Assembly (NCBI GenBank): GCA_013420905.1
Contig: JAAXNY010000016.1
Location: 1,178,001 to 1,242,000, forward strand
DNA from: Collybia mongolica
Lineage: Eukaryota; Basidiomycota; Agaricomycetes; Agaricales; Clitocybaceae
Direction of reading: 5' to 3'
Length of the DNA: 64,000 nucleotides
Position numbers and translations under genes: made by a program. This document shows positions 33,804 through 46,903 of the stretch, in pieces; the first letter of the stretch is position 1; every line of letters starts with the position of its first letter. Under the pieces are notes generated by a model that saw nothing but the letters and a program-made list of their open reading frames with translations, was not told the DNA's origin and made no database searches.

Positions 33804-36139
33804 TCAAAACCTTTCTCGTCATTCGGGACATGAAAAGGAGAAACATACGGGCGATATCACCTGTGCTTTGCTTATTCTTCGCTTGTTAATCCAAGTGATA
33901 TAACATTACACAAACTAATAGCATCAATCTCAATTACACTTTCTCAGCAAATTCAGCTTTTCTTGTGGCATGCATATTGTCGAGAGCTACATCTTTGATC
34001 ACCCAGATCCCCACAAGAGTACACTTGAAAATGTACCTTTTTTTGTTTATCATTATCAGTTAGGGAGGCCTGACCGACTGTTCTGAAGGCCATCAGAATG
34101 GTACAAAGCACGCTTGATGGCTTTGATCGGATAGGTCTGAAGTCAGCTCTGAGTGACTATATTTCATCTCCCTCCTTCCTCAGCCCATGGATTGCTTAGG
34201 GACCTTTTGTATCATACTTTTACGTATCTCCCCTACATATTATTGACTTAAAGTATATTTATGTGATGGTGTGATGAGCTCAACTGGGGTTGTGATGGAG
34301 TTGTGATGAGTGGGCCAGTGTTGGAAGATACAATAGCATGTGCAGAATGGGCACTTCCCTTATAACCCACTGTAACTGGTCTTGCAAATACACAACAAGA
34401 GGTCAAGGAAAAGACTGCCCCACCCCAATCTCTACAACTACCCCCAGCATCTCTTGTTACCTGGTCTCAGATCTCGACACTCAGGGCAGACCTTACAAAC
34501 TTCAAAGAAAATAATCTATTTTTTGTTAGCCAGTTACCAAGAACACCTGTTCAAGTAAGCCAAGAACCAAAAACAAAAAAGATTTCTTGAATCTCTTGGC
34601 AATTTACTTTGGCTTGGTAGGAACACAAGTTGGACTATTGCCTGACCACAGAATGACATACAGACCAGGGTTAGACTTGTGCACCACCTAACACTGACTA
34701 GCCTTTTTAGTGAGAGTGATGTTATATGCCACTATGTGGTCTTGGTTTTGGCCAGTGTTTACTTACTGGTCTGTTTGTGCCTTTGGACTCCCTTATAAGT
34801 ACCATATAGCATGGGCTGCTGTTGCAAGCATGGCATGTCCGAGTTTGAAACTGGGGAATGGAAACTAATAGAAACTAGTATGATAGAATCTGGCAATAAT
34901 TCCAATAAATCATAAAGCACATAACCCAAACTTTGGTTGATATATAAATGTATTAGTATGTCTGACATGCGAGACATCAGCCTGAACAGTGGAAATGTCA
35001 AATATAGGAGGACTTTTTGATAAAAATTGTCAATTGGTGGGCACAAATAATTTCGTTGGTGGTGCACTGCTTTGGTATGCACTTTGCAATACCAATTGAA
35101 CATGTCATAAAGATAAATGAGATCTAGGAGAACATGGTGTAGTTTTATAAAATTGTAGTGTATTCTGAAGAAACTTGAGTTGTGACCTTTGTATTTTTTA
35201 AAGGAAAAGCATACTGTGCTTGGGTGTCAAAATATTACAAGCACAGTTTGAATTCAAACAAATTAGAAGCAGCAGTCATATAATAAAAAACATTGATATG
35301 GATGATACAAATATGTATATACAAGGACACATGACCTATACATCAAATAATGGAGATGGCTGCAATGTTGGGAAGTTTTCCCTCAGTTGAAAAGAGTACA
35401 TACCTCATTCTCAACACTTCAAACTCAGAATATGTGCACTCAGATAGCCACCTGTTTACCTGTATTTGTAGCCACAGTGAATTGACTGTTCCAATTGGGG
35501 ACCACATCAGTATAATATGCTTCCTCCTCCTCCTCCTGTAACTACTTTTGGTGTATAGAACAATAAGTATTTTGTCAAGTATTCAGTAAATTAACACCCC
35601 CAACACAGTCAATGGCAACAGAATCAAGGCACTAAAACTACGCACCTGGTATGCTTCTTGCAGCCTTTCCTCTGTTTTCACTTTATGTGTCTCCCAAATA
35701 GTGTTGCCCTCCTTGTGACTCCACTACAAGAAAGATGTTTGCCAAATTTGAGTCTCAATGCAAGTTAACAAAACACAACTAAGTATATCATATCCCTTTT
35801 CATGGTTCCGGGCAACCTTTAATTGCTGTGCTTGAGGAGATAGTCGATTTTCAAACTCGGATGATGAATCGGACAATGATGTTGCAATCTCATATGGTTG
35901 TTGATTCATATTTTTATCCAATAGCACTACTAAGAAGGCTGTTCCACAAGCCACAGAGATTAGTTCTGATAAGGACAAAGAACTCACACCTGTACCTCAG
36001 AAGTCGCATGCCAAACCTTGGTGTGTTACCTCGACTTATAAAAAAATGAGCTAGAATTGAATTTGATCCTTCCAGAAAAAAAATCAAAAGGGAGGCAAAG
36101 GCCGACACAGACACTGATGATTTACCTGATGAAGACAAC
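33804..36139. other. CpG-poor intergenic region, no confident gene
   Basis: The region is AT-rich and strongly TG/CA-enriched from about 34,200 to 35,700, like the 11-22 kb compartment. A minus-strand frame at 34759-35103 has no family resemblance. From 35,820 on, plus-strand fragments (KAVPQ, ELTPVPQKSHAKPW) look like decayed exons leading into the acidic remnant. Confidence 0.4.
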
Positions 36140-36222
36140 ACGACTGAGATACCCTTTGACTCGCATGGATAGCAACTCGGAAGGAGAAGAGGGTGAAGTA
36201 AACTATCTACTGGCAGAAGTAT
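36140..36222 (+). pseudogene. C-terminal remnant, acidic tail (copy 2)
   Basis: It encodes MDSNSEGEEGE and NYLLAE in a frame shifted relative to the upstream IPFDS. It is homologous to the minus-strand remnant at 26780-26900. Confidence 0.4.
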
Positions 36223-36358
36223 AGCGTTGATCTTATTGTTTATTTACATCTCCACCTTATCTACCTATCTGTATTGTATTTTTGAATTGTTGGTCCTATA
36301 TGATACATATATGTGGTTTTGAGGGACAGACGCAGATATGCACGTCGATCACAAAACA

Positions 36359-39300
36359 CTAATCAACCATCATATCAGCATCAGACTCGTCGCCATCATC
36401 ATCCCCTACAAATACACCCTCGTCTGCATCGACTACTTCATCTTTGTTCATACCAGTGGCCCAGTGAAAGGAACGCTCGCCCTTAGCCCAGAACGGCTTT
36501 AAGCGACATACGGCATTGAGAAAGCTTTCCTCCGTTCGCGGGTGCTCGTGGAGGATATCGTGTACAGAAAGCATACCCTCCAACACCTGCTTCGAATCCG
36601 AGGGAAGGACGCCATATACATTAGATGAGCAGCCAGTAATATTGATAGCGTATCGGGGGTGAATATTTATCGTACCACCCCCTCGCTTTGGCTGTGCTCG
36701 GGTCGGGCCCGCTTCAGTTGTCACTTGGGACGGATTGGTCTTCAAATCCGCGAGGCCTGTCAGAGTAGTTGACGTAGGTGGTGTACGCGACTCTGCCTCC
36801 TCGGGCTGCGCCGATATTTTTGGTTGCACCCCCATATTCATAACGATGGTGATGTACGGTCTGGTGTTGTATTGGTCGGCCCTGTGTTTGGTGGGGTCCG
36901 CATGTGTGAAAAAACCGAGCTTCGTGGCATCAACTATGACTCGCTCTTGTGAAGCACGATTCTTGAACTGAATGAAGATTCCGGAGACTGCCCACCGACT
37001 GAGCTTCTCTTCCCACAGAAGGACTGGAATGTACAGGTCGATTGTCCGCTGATCATTCGCACAAGCAAAGGCCATACAACGCGCAAGTGCCATCCAAGCA
37101 ATTTCGTCCGATACGATGCTTGAGTCTCCGCCTTTGACTAAGTGAGTGAAGTTGATTTGGGCATTAGCAAAGGCGTCCTCGAGGGTTTGGCCATCGGCAA
37201 CGTTTGCAGGCTTTGATTTTTTGACTGAATCGATATAGTTTGTGCCGATGAGGGCCTCCAGAAATCCAATAACGCCAACTGGCTCACTGAAGAACCGCTT
37301 TTGGCCTGCCTTGATGGCCTTGTCATGAGCCAACGTAAGGATAAGCCGACCAACCAGTTCCCCCCGTTTGCCCTTGGATATCAGGCCATGTCGTAAGAAT
37401 CCTTGCAGTAGGCTCAAAGGGTCATTCTCTGCCATGATACGTGCCGACACTTCAGCCAACAGGGGTTCCGAGGGAGTGCCAGAATGAATATAAAGGCGAT
37501 GTTGGGGAACAGAGTAAGCAACGCGCATGTGACCTGCAACAAGCTCGACTTGTTTATCTCTTGCCATTTCGTGCAGGGACTCGAACTCAAACAGCAGTCT
37601 TATAGAGAGTGCGGCAAGACGGCCATTCTCAGTGTCATACGTTGGATGCCCATATAGCTTCTGTGCTGCGAACGCGACTATGTCAGTATGACCTGCCTCA
37701 TACATCGTGTTGAACCTAGGCCATGGTGGGTCGCAGGTATTTTTATGTGTAATAAGATGGCGTACAGAGGTCGGCCAAATTTTACCATATGCTTCAATTG
37801 TGAAACGCTAGTGAGATCGATCTTTCCTTCCTCCACAGCAGCAAAAACATCGAAAGACAGCTCGACGAAGGGAGCCTGCAGTTGGTCGCCTTGGAGGGGT
37901 CCAATGGGGTCGCCTCGATGCGACTGATATGCTCGCAAGCTGCCTTGATACGGGGAGTAGTGGCATAGAGGAGAATTGGTAGACAAATGAACCACGAAAA
38001 TATCTTCTTGCATGACGGGGTTCAAAGACTTGCACAAGACCTGATACGGTGACCGTGCCTCATTATCCTTATCTGCCTTTGTAAACTTGTACACCAGTTC
38101 ATGCGACTCATCGAAATAGAGCATCATCTTGACTGGGTGCTTATGTTGGTCCCTTCCTCCTGTCTGATCAGATCCGCCTGATGCAGACTTTGCATCGATA
38201 GTAGCGATAAGCCCTTGAGCCGATGTCTTCACTGACATTGACATCAGACCATGCTATGAGACAAATACAGTCGATGCAACCTACCTGCGGTTCTGCTATC
38301 GTCCAAAGCGTCCTCAACGAAAGGCTTAGTATTCAGTTCGTCTAACGCTCTCTTGTGGAAGGTCAAGAGAGTTTATGAATAATTACAAAGGCATTCACCT
38401 TCACCGCTTCACGGTATAATTCATGTTGTGCTGTTTCGTTAAAGTTGCTGTGCCAAGTTGAGGCAAGTTTGCTGTACGTCTCGCAGATCATGACTTTTGA
38501 AACTTCAGCGTTGACCATGTCGAATAGCTGCTTGAAGAAGTGAAGGTATCGATACTCGAGCTGGTCTTTCGAAAATCCCTTGGGATCTGCCACACTGAAG
38601 AAATCGCGGATTTCTTTATGTGGTGGTGGATACGCTTTGGAGGTTCAGCTGACAACACAGCACGGAATGACAGGTTTAAAAGGGACTTACCAGTGGTGTC
38701 ATCATCAGACCTTAGGTTAAACGGAAGGGTAAATATCATTTTCGCAGCCTCATCAACAGTCCTGGATTTTCCCATTCCGGAGCTTTGGACAACAGGGACG
38801 AAGTTGCTATATTCCTTTAGGGTTCTTTTGCTGTTCATAGTGTGAAGCGCTTCGACTAAAAGGCTACTGGAGTTGCCCTCATAGTTGACCTCCCAGGCTT
38901 TCTTCACAACTAAAACAAAAGTAAACGTCACTACGCTAAGAATCAAATGACATAAGTCTGACCTCCGCGCACTGTTGAAAGGTTATTAGCGACGAGGCCA
39001 AGATCGCCATCCAGAACTTACCTGCACTCATATCTTTAACGATCGAGCTTCCATGACCTGGGGTGGAACTTTTGACTATAAATGGGTGAACTTTGGCAAC
39101 CCAGTGAAAGCTCGTCCTATACACCACCTTTTCTACGCAGAGGCTCCAGGGTTCCCTTCTCGAAACAGCCTCTTATCAGATCTTCAAGTTCAGGATCATC
39201 AGCAATCGCTTTTTTGGCTCCCATAGCATCACTCCATCCACGTCCGGTGAAGACTGAGCCGGCATCATGAGCGATGCTATCCATGAGTACAATGATTGCC

Positions 39301-39578
39301 AGTGCGTTGCCAAAATTCCCAGCACGAAAATGATCCTCAGAGAATTTTAATGTTCTCATGTCGGAGTCGGAGACAGCCCCTGTTGCTGAAGAATCCTGTG
39401 GATCTGTGGTAGGAAATTGGCCCACCCCAGAGGGCTGAGTGTCTGATTGCGCCGTCGTGGTTGTGGTTGGCGTAGCAGAGTCAAGGCGTGGCGATTTCGG
39501 CAGTCTCGCAGTCGTTTCGGATAACATGGGAAGCGGGGAACTAGACGATCTCTTTGATTGTTTTGGAGGGCTGTCCAT
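36359..39578 (-). CDS. P-loop NTPase of an expanded agaricomycete family, copy 2
   Basis: This is the inverted partner of the gene at 23447. It has the same start (MDSPPKQSKR), the same exon order and the same motifs. These are SSGMGKSR, MMLYFDESHEL, FVVHLSTN, FDVFAAVEEGKIDL and a 448-codon last exon ending DADMMVD. Identity by eye is roughly 90% in protein. Differences are scattered substitutions with no frameshift in the exons compared, for example LMDSIAHDAGSVFTG against SLDVIQHPSSVFTG. That pattern suggests both copies have stayed under constraint, or that the duplication is recent. Confidence 0.65.
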
Positions 39579-39639
39579 GTTTTCGACTCGAAGTTAACAA
39601 CATGGTTTGACTTGGCGATTATCATTAATATTTCTTTTT

Positions 39640-41173
39640 CGCAATCACGTTATTTATTAAAATCTCAAAATAAGCGCGCCCCACTCACCAGTGCGTTAGC
39701 TCCGCACTCAAGGCTATTAAATTATCAACGAATTTGCCACTCTATGATGCCATAGGGTCGGTCTACGCACATGCACGTACCTATCTTATCGTTCCGTAAG
39801 GATGCGAGGCTCGAGGTCGGAATCGTAAATTTGACGATGAAGGCGGACGGGAGGGGGCGGGGAATCTCGTCGAGCTTTAGGTACGCGTAGCTGCTGCCTT
39901 TGTCTGGTATTCAGTACTTACGAAGGGCCCCTCACTCAGTACTCTTGATGACAGGTCGCCACCAGACGCAGTACGAGACTCCAGAACCGCGCTCATATCT
40001 ACTTACGGTTCCACAACCCGCGCACCAGAGGGCCGTCACCGCTTCTGTTCCTGTGTAGACCTCCGATGGACGCAAATGTTGCAGTCTTTCCCCTTCCCCT
40101 CCCCACACCAATTTCTTCATGACGCATTCATGTCACTCATCAACCAGACCCGATAACTCAAGTTCAAATGTGGCAGCTCTCTGAATTCTGAATGTTCTCT
40201 TTCGAAGCACTGACTTAGGGACCTGTTCCTTCGTTTCCTTGTCAGACTCAATCGTCAACTTGCGATCACGTCGCCGTCGATCGTTACATAGGTGGCATGT
40301 GTGTATCGCATCTCCAACATCCATAACGCCCACGATTCCTTCGTCTCCCCGGCCCGGGTTCTCGGTTGGTTCTTGGGTCTCTGCCTCGTCCCTGTCTCCT
40401 AGATCCCCCAATGAATCTCAAGACCTTGAATGGTGACAGTAACGTACCAAAATTTGACCACGGCGTGGACGAGTGCAAGTACAAGCACGAGCGGAGGAAT
40501 ACAAATGGAACGGATTCAGGAATCAGGAGGAGCCACATGTGCAGAGAACGTGTATGCCATACGGGGGGAGTTTGTCACCTCTTGGGCTCCAGTAATCCTA
40601 TGTCACGCCTCAAGGCAGATGGCGCCCAAGCTTAGAATTCGTTCTTCGGCACTTTCGGCTCTGCCCCCATCCCTAATGTTTGTCTTTTCATTCCCAAATA
40701 CTGCGCCCCAACCCTACCTTGGTAGCTATAGGGGAAAGCATCCAAGAAATGTGCAGCATGTTCGTGAATGACTGAAGTGAGGCGACAGATCAATGTGTAG
40801 ATTTGGGTGGGATGAGTTCCATCCATACGTATGCAGCACCATATACGACCCCCACGTTACGCATTGATGTTCATAGTTCACACCGGTTTCAGTCCGACGT
40901 CACAATACCAGCCACATTACACACGTCAAATCTGCACGGGTTACTGAGAAGCTGTTGCAACTTGGCGTTCGTGTGATTCACAGAGAGTCGCTCCCAATCT
41001 GATCTTTCTATATGGTTCTAGGCAGGGTGTAACGCATACAATGCGTGCCGCAGTCGTGAATTTCAAGCGCTCAGAGGCACGAGGCAAACCTATTATCATC
41101 AGAGCATTTGCACGCACAATCAACACCCATCTTTTCACCACCCCACCGTGAAGAGCCTCCATTGTTTCGTAGT
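39640..41173. other. GC-rich intergenic region with one weak gene candidate
   Basis: CpG is frequent here, so this is not decayed repeat. Apart from the candidate at 39932-40538 nothing was recognised. The last few hundred bases presumably hold the helicase promoter. Confidence 0.4.
39932..40538 (-). CDS. Candidate hypothetical protein with CxxC motifs
   Basis: Two consecutive minus-strand frames read like exons. The first is charged and contains HTCHLCNDRRRRDRKL and ends ATFELELSGLVDE. The second, beginning 13 bases further on, has ALWCAGCG, followed by a GTAAGT donor. Two CxxC pairs hint at a zinc-binding protein. No family is recognised and the exon joining is not resolved. Confidence 0.3.
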
Positions 41174-44100
41174 ATGAATTCCATCACTCAAACGCTCATT
41201 CTCACACCAAACCATCCCAAAAACATTCCAGTTCGTCACTTTTCTCGTCGACAAGCTGGAAATGCAGCAGAAATAGCGGTTGCTGTGGGAGAAAAATATT
41301 TGGGCCTATCTGTATGCTTATCCACCTCGGGAGGCGTCGGTTATATTGCAATAGCAACACCCAAGGAGGTATTTCTTATAACAGCAGACGCCGACAATAG
41401 CTCCGTCCTCCTCCGTGATAAACCGTTCAAAGACCTCTTCTCTGGTGAAACATCATCTAGCACCTTGGTTGGATTTGAGATGGCGCGGCTCGCAATACAG
41501 ATTGCTCGGGATTTAGGTACCACAGTGTGGGGAATCGACCTAGGAACCCTCTGTTCACCAAGCACTCGAAATCCCTGGCGGCCTGGGGAGCTTATAACCA
41601 AAAAAGTTTGCTCCTCTGCGAAATCTTTCGAGATCGATAAACTGTGGGGTGGCGGCTTCGAGAAAGATCATAGAGATGTGTGTCTTCGCGCCTGGATATC
41701 CGCGTGGTATGTTACAGCGCTGATCCGTTACAAAAAGCTAATCAACCTCTCCCCGAAGTGCTGCGGAAAGTGTCACTACGGAACTGCAAGGGGCTCTGAA
41801 AGTGGATACACGTTCTCTGGATACGAAGGTGTGGCCAACCTCTTTCTTTGCTCTCTTAAGATTACTCAGATCACAAACAAGGAACTCGATTGCTTGGGAC
41901 AGCTCGTCAAACAGGCAGACCTCCTTGAGGCCGCTAAGCCCAAGGAAGTCCCGAACGATTTTACTAGCCATAAAACGACTGAAGAAGGGACGCTTTCAAT
42001 TATTAACGCTCGATATCGAACCCGCGTGCGGAAAGGTAACCAGGCAAGCCATAACTCAATTGAATCAACTCATCCTGCGCATATTGATCGTTACTCTTAT
42101 AGATCACGGTGATCGCTAAGGATGCCAGTGGACAGGAACACTTTGGCCAACCTCGTAGCTCCGCCGGAAAGACTACAGACATCAAATTTAGTGGAACGGG
42201 CCCCTCTGGGTCCCTAGCTAGCGTCCGGGTTGTAGGACGCCAAGACCCCACCAATGCTGAGAAGGCATGTAACGAGGTTCTCCTCCTGTTCCTCCGGAAA
42301 GAGAAATCCCTCCGGAATTCCGTATTCACCCGGATGATCTGGTTCCCCTCTAGAAGGCAATCGTTTAACGCACAAACAGGAGTTTCAACATCACTTCCCA
42401 CTGTGTCTATCCCGCTAAATGAATCTCAGCTTGAGGCGGTTCAGGCGATGGTCTCTGAGTCTCCTCTAGTCATCGTCCATGGTAAATTTGATCCGCTAGT
42501 GTGATTGCTGGCTCTCTGACAACGGTCTGGTGACGAATAGGCCCTCCGGGGACAGGAAAGACTACAACGATCTCTGCGGCAGCATCCATCTGGGACAAGG
42601 CTCGTCAAAAGGCTTGGATCGTCGCCCATTCCAACGTTGCTGTCAAGAACATCGCCGAGAAACTCGTCAAGCATGGTGTCGATTTCAAACTCATCGTATC
42701 AAAAGAATTTCACTTCGAATGGTAAATTCTTTTTTTATCACGACCTACCCTTTCTGAAGAGTCATAATGATAGGCATGAGCATATTTACACCCTAGTTGA
42801 AAACAACTTAATACGAACAGATGAACTACCCAAGAAATCTTCTGATACTCAGGCAATCCTCGGAAGCTCGTGTATTGTCCTCTCTACTCTGAGTACTCTG
42901 TCGAATCCAGCTTTGATGACCAACGGCGTCTTTGAGTCGGTTCCCGTGGAAAGACTAGTGATCGACGAAGCATCTCAAATCAAGATTTTCGACTTCATGG
43001 TAGGTATTGTATTTTAGGGTTTGGGGTAATATTCATTTATGATCTTCAACAGTCCATTTTCACACAATTCTCAGACTTGAAAAAGGTTTGTTTTTTTGGT
43101 GACCCGAAGCAACGTACGTGGCCACCACTTGTGTCGGGTGGGATTAGACCCAAACTCTATCGAAAGTTCCTCCATATGGTCAAGACGCGGTCCCGAACCT
43201 CCAAACAATCTTCGACGTTGCGCACTTACAGAGTTTGGGTATATTTCTCAATATACAATGTGAGTGGCATTATCACACGAACACCTCCAACGTTATTGAG
43301 GAATTCGCTCCTGGAAGACCGTATGCCAGTCCCAATAGGAGAATTCATCTCCACAAATGTTTATGATGGGAGGCTCCAATCCGAGCATACAATGTCCCAT
43401 ATGTCATGTGTCTCATTTATCAATGTGGCGGAGAGCATGGAAGTGAAAGAAGGCTTCAGTTGGAAGGTGAAACTGCAGATCTTCGTGGCCATTAATGACA
43501 CTGTCCTTAACCGCCGTTGCTTCACAGAACTCTGAGGAGATACGAACCATCGTCCACCTTGTTCGGAACTATTACCAGCATAAAGATTTCTGTGTTATCA
43601 CGCCCTACGACGCACAGAGAGCAGCCATTGAAAAGGCACTCAAAAGCGAGAATTTAAAATGGGATTGCGTCTTCAACGTCGATAGTTTCCAGGGTGGGGC
43701 TAAGGTTTTCATATGAATCATCAGCATAAACTAACCAGTCGTTCACAAAAGGCAACGAAGCCAATTATGTCCTTATTTCAGTTGTCAGATCGAGTGGCCT
43801 TGGATTCATGACATCTCTCAATCGCATGAACGTCATGCTGACCCGATGTCAAGCGGGCTTAGTAGTCGTCACCAGTCACACATTCATGCACGGTGGGGGT
43901 GTGAACACGCTTCTTGGGAGGTTGGCGCAACATTGGGAAGAGTGTCGAGGAGTTGATGCATGGGTAGACTGGAAGTCAGTTGCCAGTGAACAGGTCGACC
44001 TCCCAGGCGCGCCGGGCCGGAATAAAACATCCAATCCCTTGAGTTTTGATAATCGCTTGCCTGCCACGGTTTCAATTTCCCCACAGTACACACCTTCGTT

Positions 44101-44527
44101 ACCGAATTCTTCATCTGTTCATGGGTGGAGTGAACTTCCCCTTGTGGCCACGTCAAATTATCCAGCCCTGCGATCATCTACAAATCGGGTGATTAACTCA
44201 CCTATAGGTGGACCTGCGCAGCAGAACTACGACGAGGTCTTCCCAAGCTTGCAACCTTTACATCCATCTACATCTATGCCGCTGTCATCCACCACGAACA
44301 CTCATTCACTCGTGCACATCAAATCAAAGCCCCTCATAGCGAGCGCGAGCCAACCTCCGGAAAACCCACACTCTCAGCATACCCCAACGCTCCCCCTCCC
44401 GTTCCTCGTCCAGTCCCATGAACGCGCGGCGGCGGAATCCAAGGTCTCAGAAAATCAATGGCAACCCATTTCAAATAATCTTAGAAGCAGGAAATATTCC
44501 CTTACGCGGTCAGGTTACAAGCTCTAA
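41174..44527 (+). CDS. SF1 helicase, UPF1-like, with RNase H-fold-like N-terminus (copy 1)
   Basis: The first exon (MNSITQTL...) encodes about 300 residues with a V-x-G-x-D-L-G core that suggests an RNase H/DEDD-type fold, and a CxxC pair (CCGKCH). Spliced exons then give every SF1 motif. These are I GPPGTGKTT (intron ending 42540), Ia AHSNVAVKNI, II VIDEASQ, III CFFGDPKQLPPYGQ (spliced across 43112-43165), IV NIQYRMP and V DSFQGNEA. VI is LNRMNVMLTRC, where the usual ALTRA(K/R) is MLTRC. A Pro/Ser-rich tail ends at 44527. The first intron is awkward: with donor GTAACC the frame breaks, while the weaker donor GTGCGG at 42025 keeps it open. Related proteins unwind RNA or DNA with ATP; the precise role is unknown. 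An alternative in-frame start is at 41108. Confidence 0.75.
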
Positions 44528-46790
44528 GTGAAACCATATCATTCGAATACTTCATGTTTGATGCAAACTATCTGGCATGGTTGATCTAGACGTTCGGAAC
44601 CTTTTATACCTATAGATTCATACTGTCGTCACGGAAGTTAGCACGTTTAACAGTTTGATCAATTTCTACTAGCTTTACAAATATGCATATACTCGGAAAC
44701 CAGAGAGTCAGTGAGTCGAATTTGTGCGGATGAGAATTGTGTAGTACTTTTAGAAAAAATGCATGTACCACGCCCCGGTATCGAGACCCACTCGCACGAA
44801 ACGACTCGAATACTCTGATGAAGAACTAGATCCACTAGCAAAACGCCTTAGATAATCGCCGTCAAGTAAACTGAGCCCTTTGGAGGTCTCGCATTCCGAT
44901 GGACTTGGTGTCACACAGGTTACTCTTTGAATGTGATATCTACCATTAAATCTGTTCAGAATACGACCGGCATATGAAAAGATAAGTCAAGTACCGGGGT
45001 AGTATTTCCGGCGGATGTGTTTATCCCTGGGGCTGCGATAAATGAAGGAAGGCCCCCGCTACCTGCCGGGCCATGGGCCAGGTTCGACATCATTAGTACA
45101 TTGTTCTTACTTTCCTTCCGACGAGCATTGAGAGATGCAAGCATAGTGTTGAAATATCTGTATCGGCATGGTTCAATTAACGTACTAACTGTGGGAACGG
45201 CGACTTACAGCTTGCCAGTGAGGAAGTAGAATGTCCACAATAGTTCGGTGTGGGATTGGACCGCAAGGATGAGAGTGATGACGGCACAGATACTTGTGAC
45301 CAATCCCGTGTTCAAAGTAAATAGCTAACGAGTATGTTAGATCATTGACATTCATAAGTATCAAGCACGCCGCCCTACGGACCATCAGCTTGTTGATGAG
45401 TGTGTCCGATTGTCGGAAACCATTCTTTGCGTGTGCCAACAGATAGATCATGAACGCGGCAATCGTTATATCACTTGCCATCGTCATCCCAATTATCGCC
45501 AATAAAATCCGGGAGCTATCAAAGGAGTTCAGGCTGTCTGGCTGGCTAAGGAGTACATAGGCTAGAATTCGCATAACCCATAAGATCGTGGGCTTCCGCA
45601 GAGTTTATAGCAAGTTACCAATGCCTAAACCTGGTACAATTTGTAAGAAACTTAGAGACCTATCATCAAAAAGAGATTACCTACCCAACTTCGCGAGCAC
45701 AAGCAATGCCTATTGTCTCAAGTGAGATCAACTCTTTATGAGAAGAATGATTGGCTGACTTGAGGAATCGTCGCCAAATAATTGTGGCGGCTCACTAAAG
45801 ACAATATGGTTAATTCCCAACATCTCCTAAATTCGGGTGCAAACGTACAAATCCAAATGCGACAAACAAAGAAGGATTGTACAAAAAGTGCGGTGAGACA
45901 CTAGACTTATCCTTAGATAGAGACATTGACGGGTGTGGTTTAAATACATCAAAAAGGTTTTGAATCTAAGTCGCAATGAGTTAAGTTTAACACTAGAGAC
46001 TACAAGAAGGCGCTCTTACCGCCAGATCCTGATTATAATGGTCCAAGAAGAAGTATACCGTGCTATGCTGAATGAGAGTAAGCCGGGCAAATTTATTTTT
46101 ATGGTAGGCTTACAGCGGTTGTAAAACTGTACACAGTGTATGCAATCAGTGCTTGCTGGACTGTATCGGATACCCTGTCGAAATAATTATCTGGGAAACT
46201 CGCAATATCGTAGAACAATTAAACAAACCAGGCGATGGCCACCTGTGGGCAACCATTGTCTTTTCAGCCGTTCATGTTATGATGCAGAACATACCAAAGT
46301 TCTCAAGTAGATACTTTCAGCCTTGAAGGTGTCGTAGAACCTAACACTGTTGTTCATACAGTACTTGGTGAGGGACGACTTGAATGGAATTACCAATAGG
46401 CTTGCGCACAACCGACGCCCCATAACCTTATTCCAATATCAAGTAACCGTGATAAAGTGCGATAAAATATCAACGACGTACGCCGTGGAAAGGATCAAGC
46501 CAATGAACAAGGCGCCGAGAGCGCTTTCCAATAGAGAACCTATAGATAAGGAGAATTGTGGGGGAGTCTGTGACATGATAGCGCTGCGAGGTCGAGGAGG
46601 TATCAAGGAATATTGGAAGTCGGATTTGCCATGCAGTTTTAAAGTGACTTCGAGCTCCTAACCCAAATGTGAAAGGTATACATACTCAAGGATATAACAA
46701 AATAAAACCACAATCAGAGCAAGAACGCTGTCCTATCAAACTGATTGATCTGAGAACAAGAGGTGAACTGGTTCAGGTGGAAACCTGACA
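42507..46790 (+). repeat. 4.3-kb segmental duplicate, copy 1
   Basis: It matches 51767-56045 in the same orientation, starting inside the helicase intron (GGCTC(T/C)CTGACAA) and running through the whole DUF6534 gene to GAACTGGTTCAGGTGG. Identity is high over the helicase exons and lower, with small indels, in non-coding parts. Copy 1 contains the complete helicase and is therefore the likely source. Confidence 0.85.
44956..46576 (-). CDS. DUF6534-family membrane protein, copy 1
   Basis: It is convergent with the helicase. The start is at 46576 (MSQTPPQFS), followed by LGALFIGLILSTA. Introns with GTACGT, GTAATT, GTATGT and GTTTGT donors connect LWGVGCAQAYW, FYDTFKAESIYLRTLVAIAW and VSDTVQQALIAYTVYSFTT. 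A later exon gives ILLAIIGMTMASDITIAAFMIYLL and the family signature KNGFRQSDTLINKLM. The tail LASLNARRKES ends at 44956. The family consists of basidiomycete proteins with several predicted membrane helices and unknown function. Stops seen in raw frames fall inside introns in my model, but the exon near 46,010-46,080 differs from copy 2, so integrity is uncertain. Confidence 0.6.
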
Positions 46791-46903
46791 GCTATTCTAA
46801 GAACAATCAACAGTCCCGAAATCCTTTCCTTCGAATCCGAACAAACAAAGGCTGTTTTAGGAAAGCGATCAAAAAAATGTAGGGAAGGATTGGAAAGGGA
46901 CTC

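Larger units (their letters stand above)
36140..39633 (-). repeat. Inverted segmental duplicate of 23398-26900
   Basis: Homology extends beyond the P-loop gene on both sides. Upstream it reaches AATGATAATCGCC (23399 and 39628). Downstream it runs through a shared 3' region (the ATACAGATAGGTAGATAAGGTGGAGATG stretch and its complement) to the acidic remnants. About 9.3 kb lies between the two arms. Confidence 0.8.

Noticed and set aside
34759..35103. 114-codon minus-strand frame as a transposase fragment
   Set aside because: Considered as hAT-like because of scattered aromatic residues, but no BED finger, RW motif or dimerisation block can be read.
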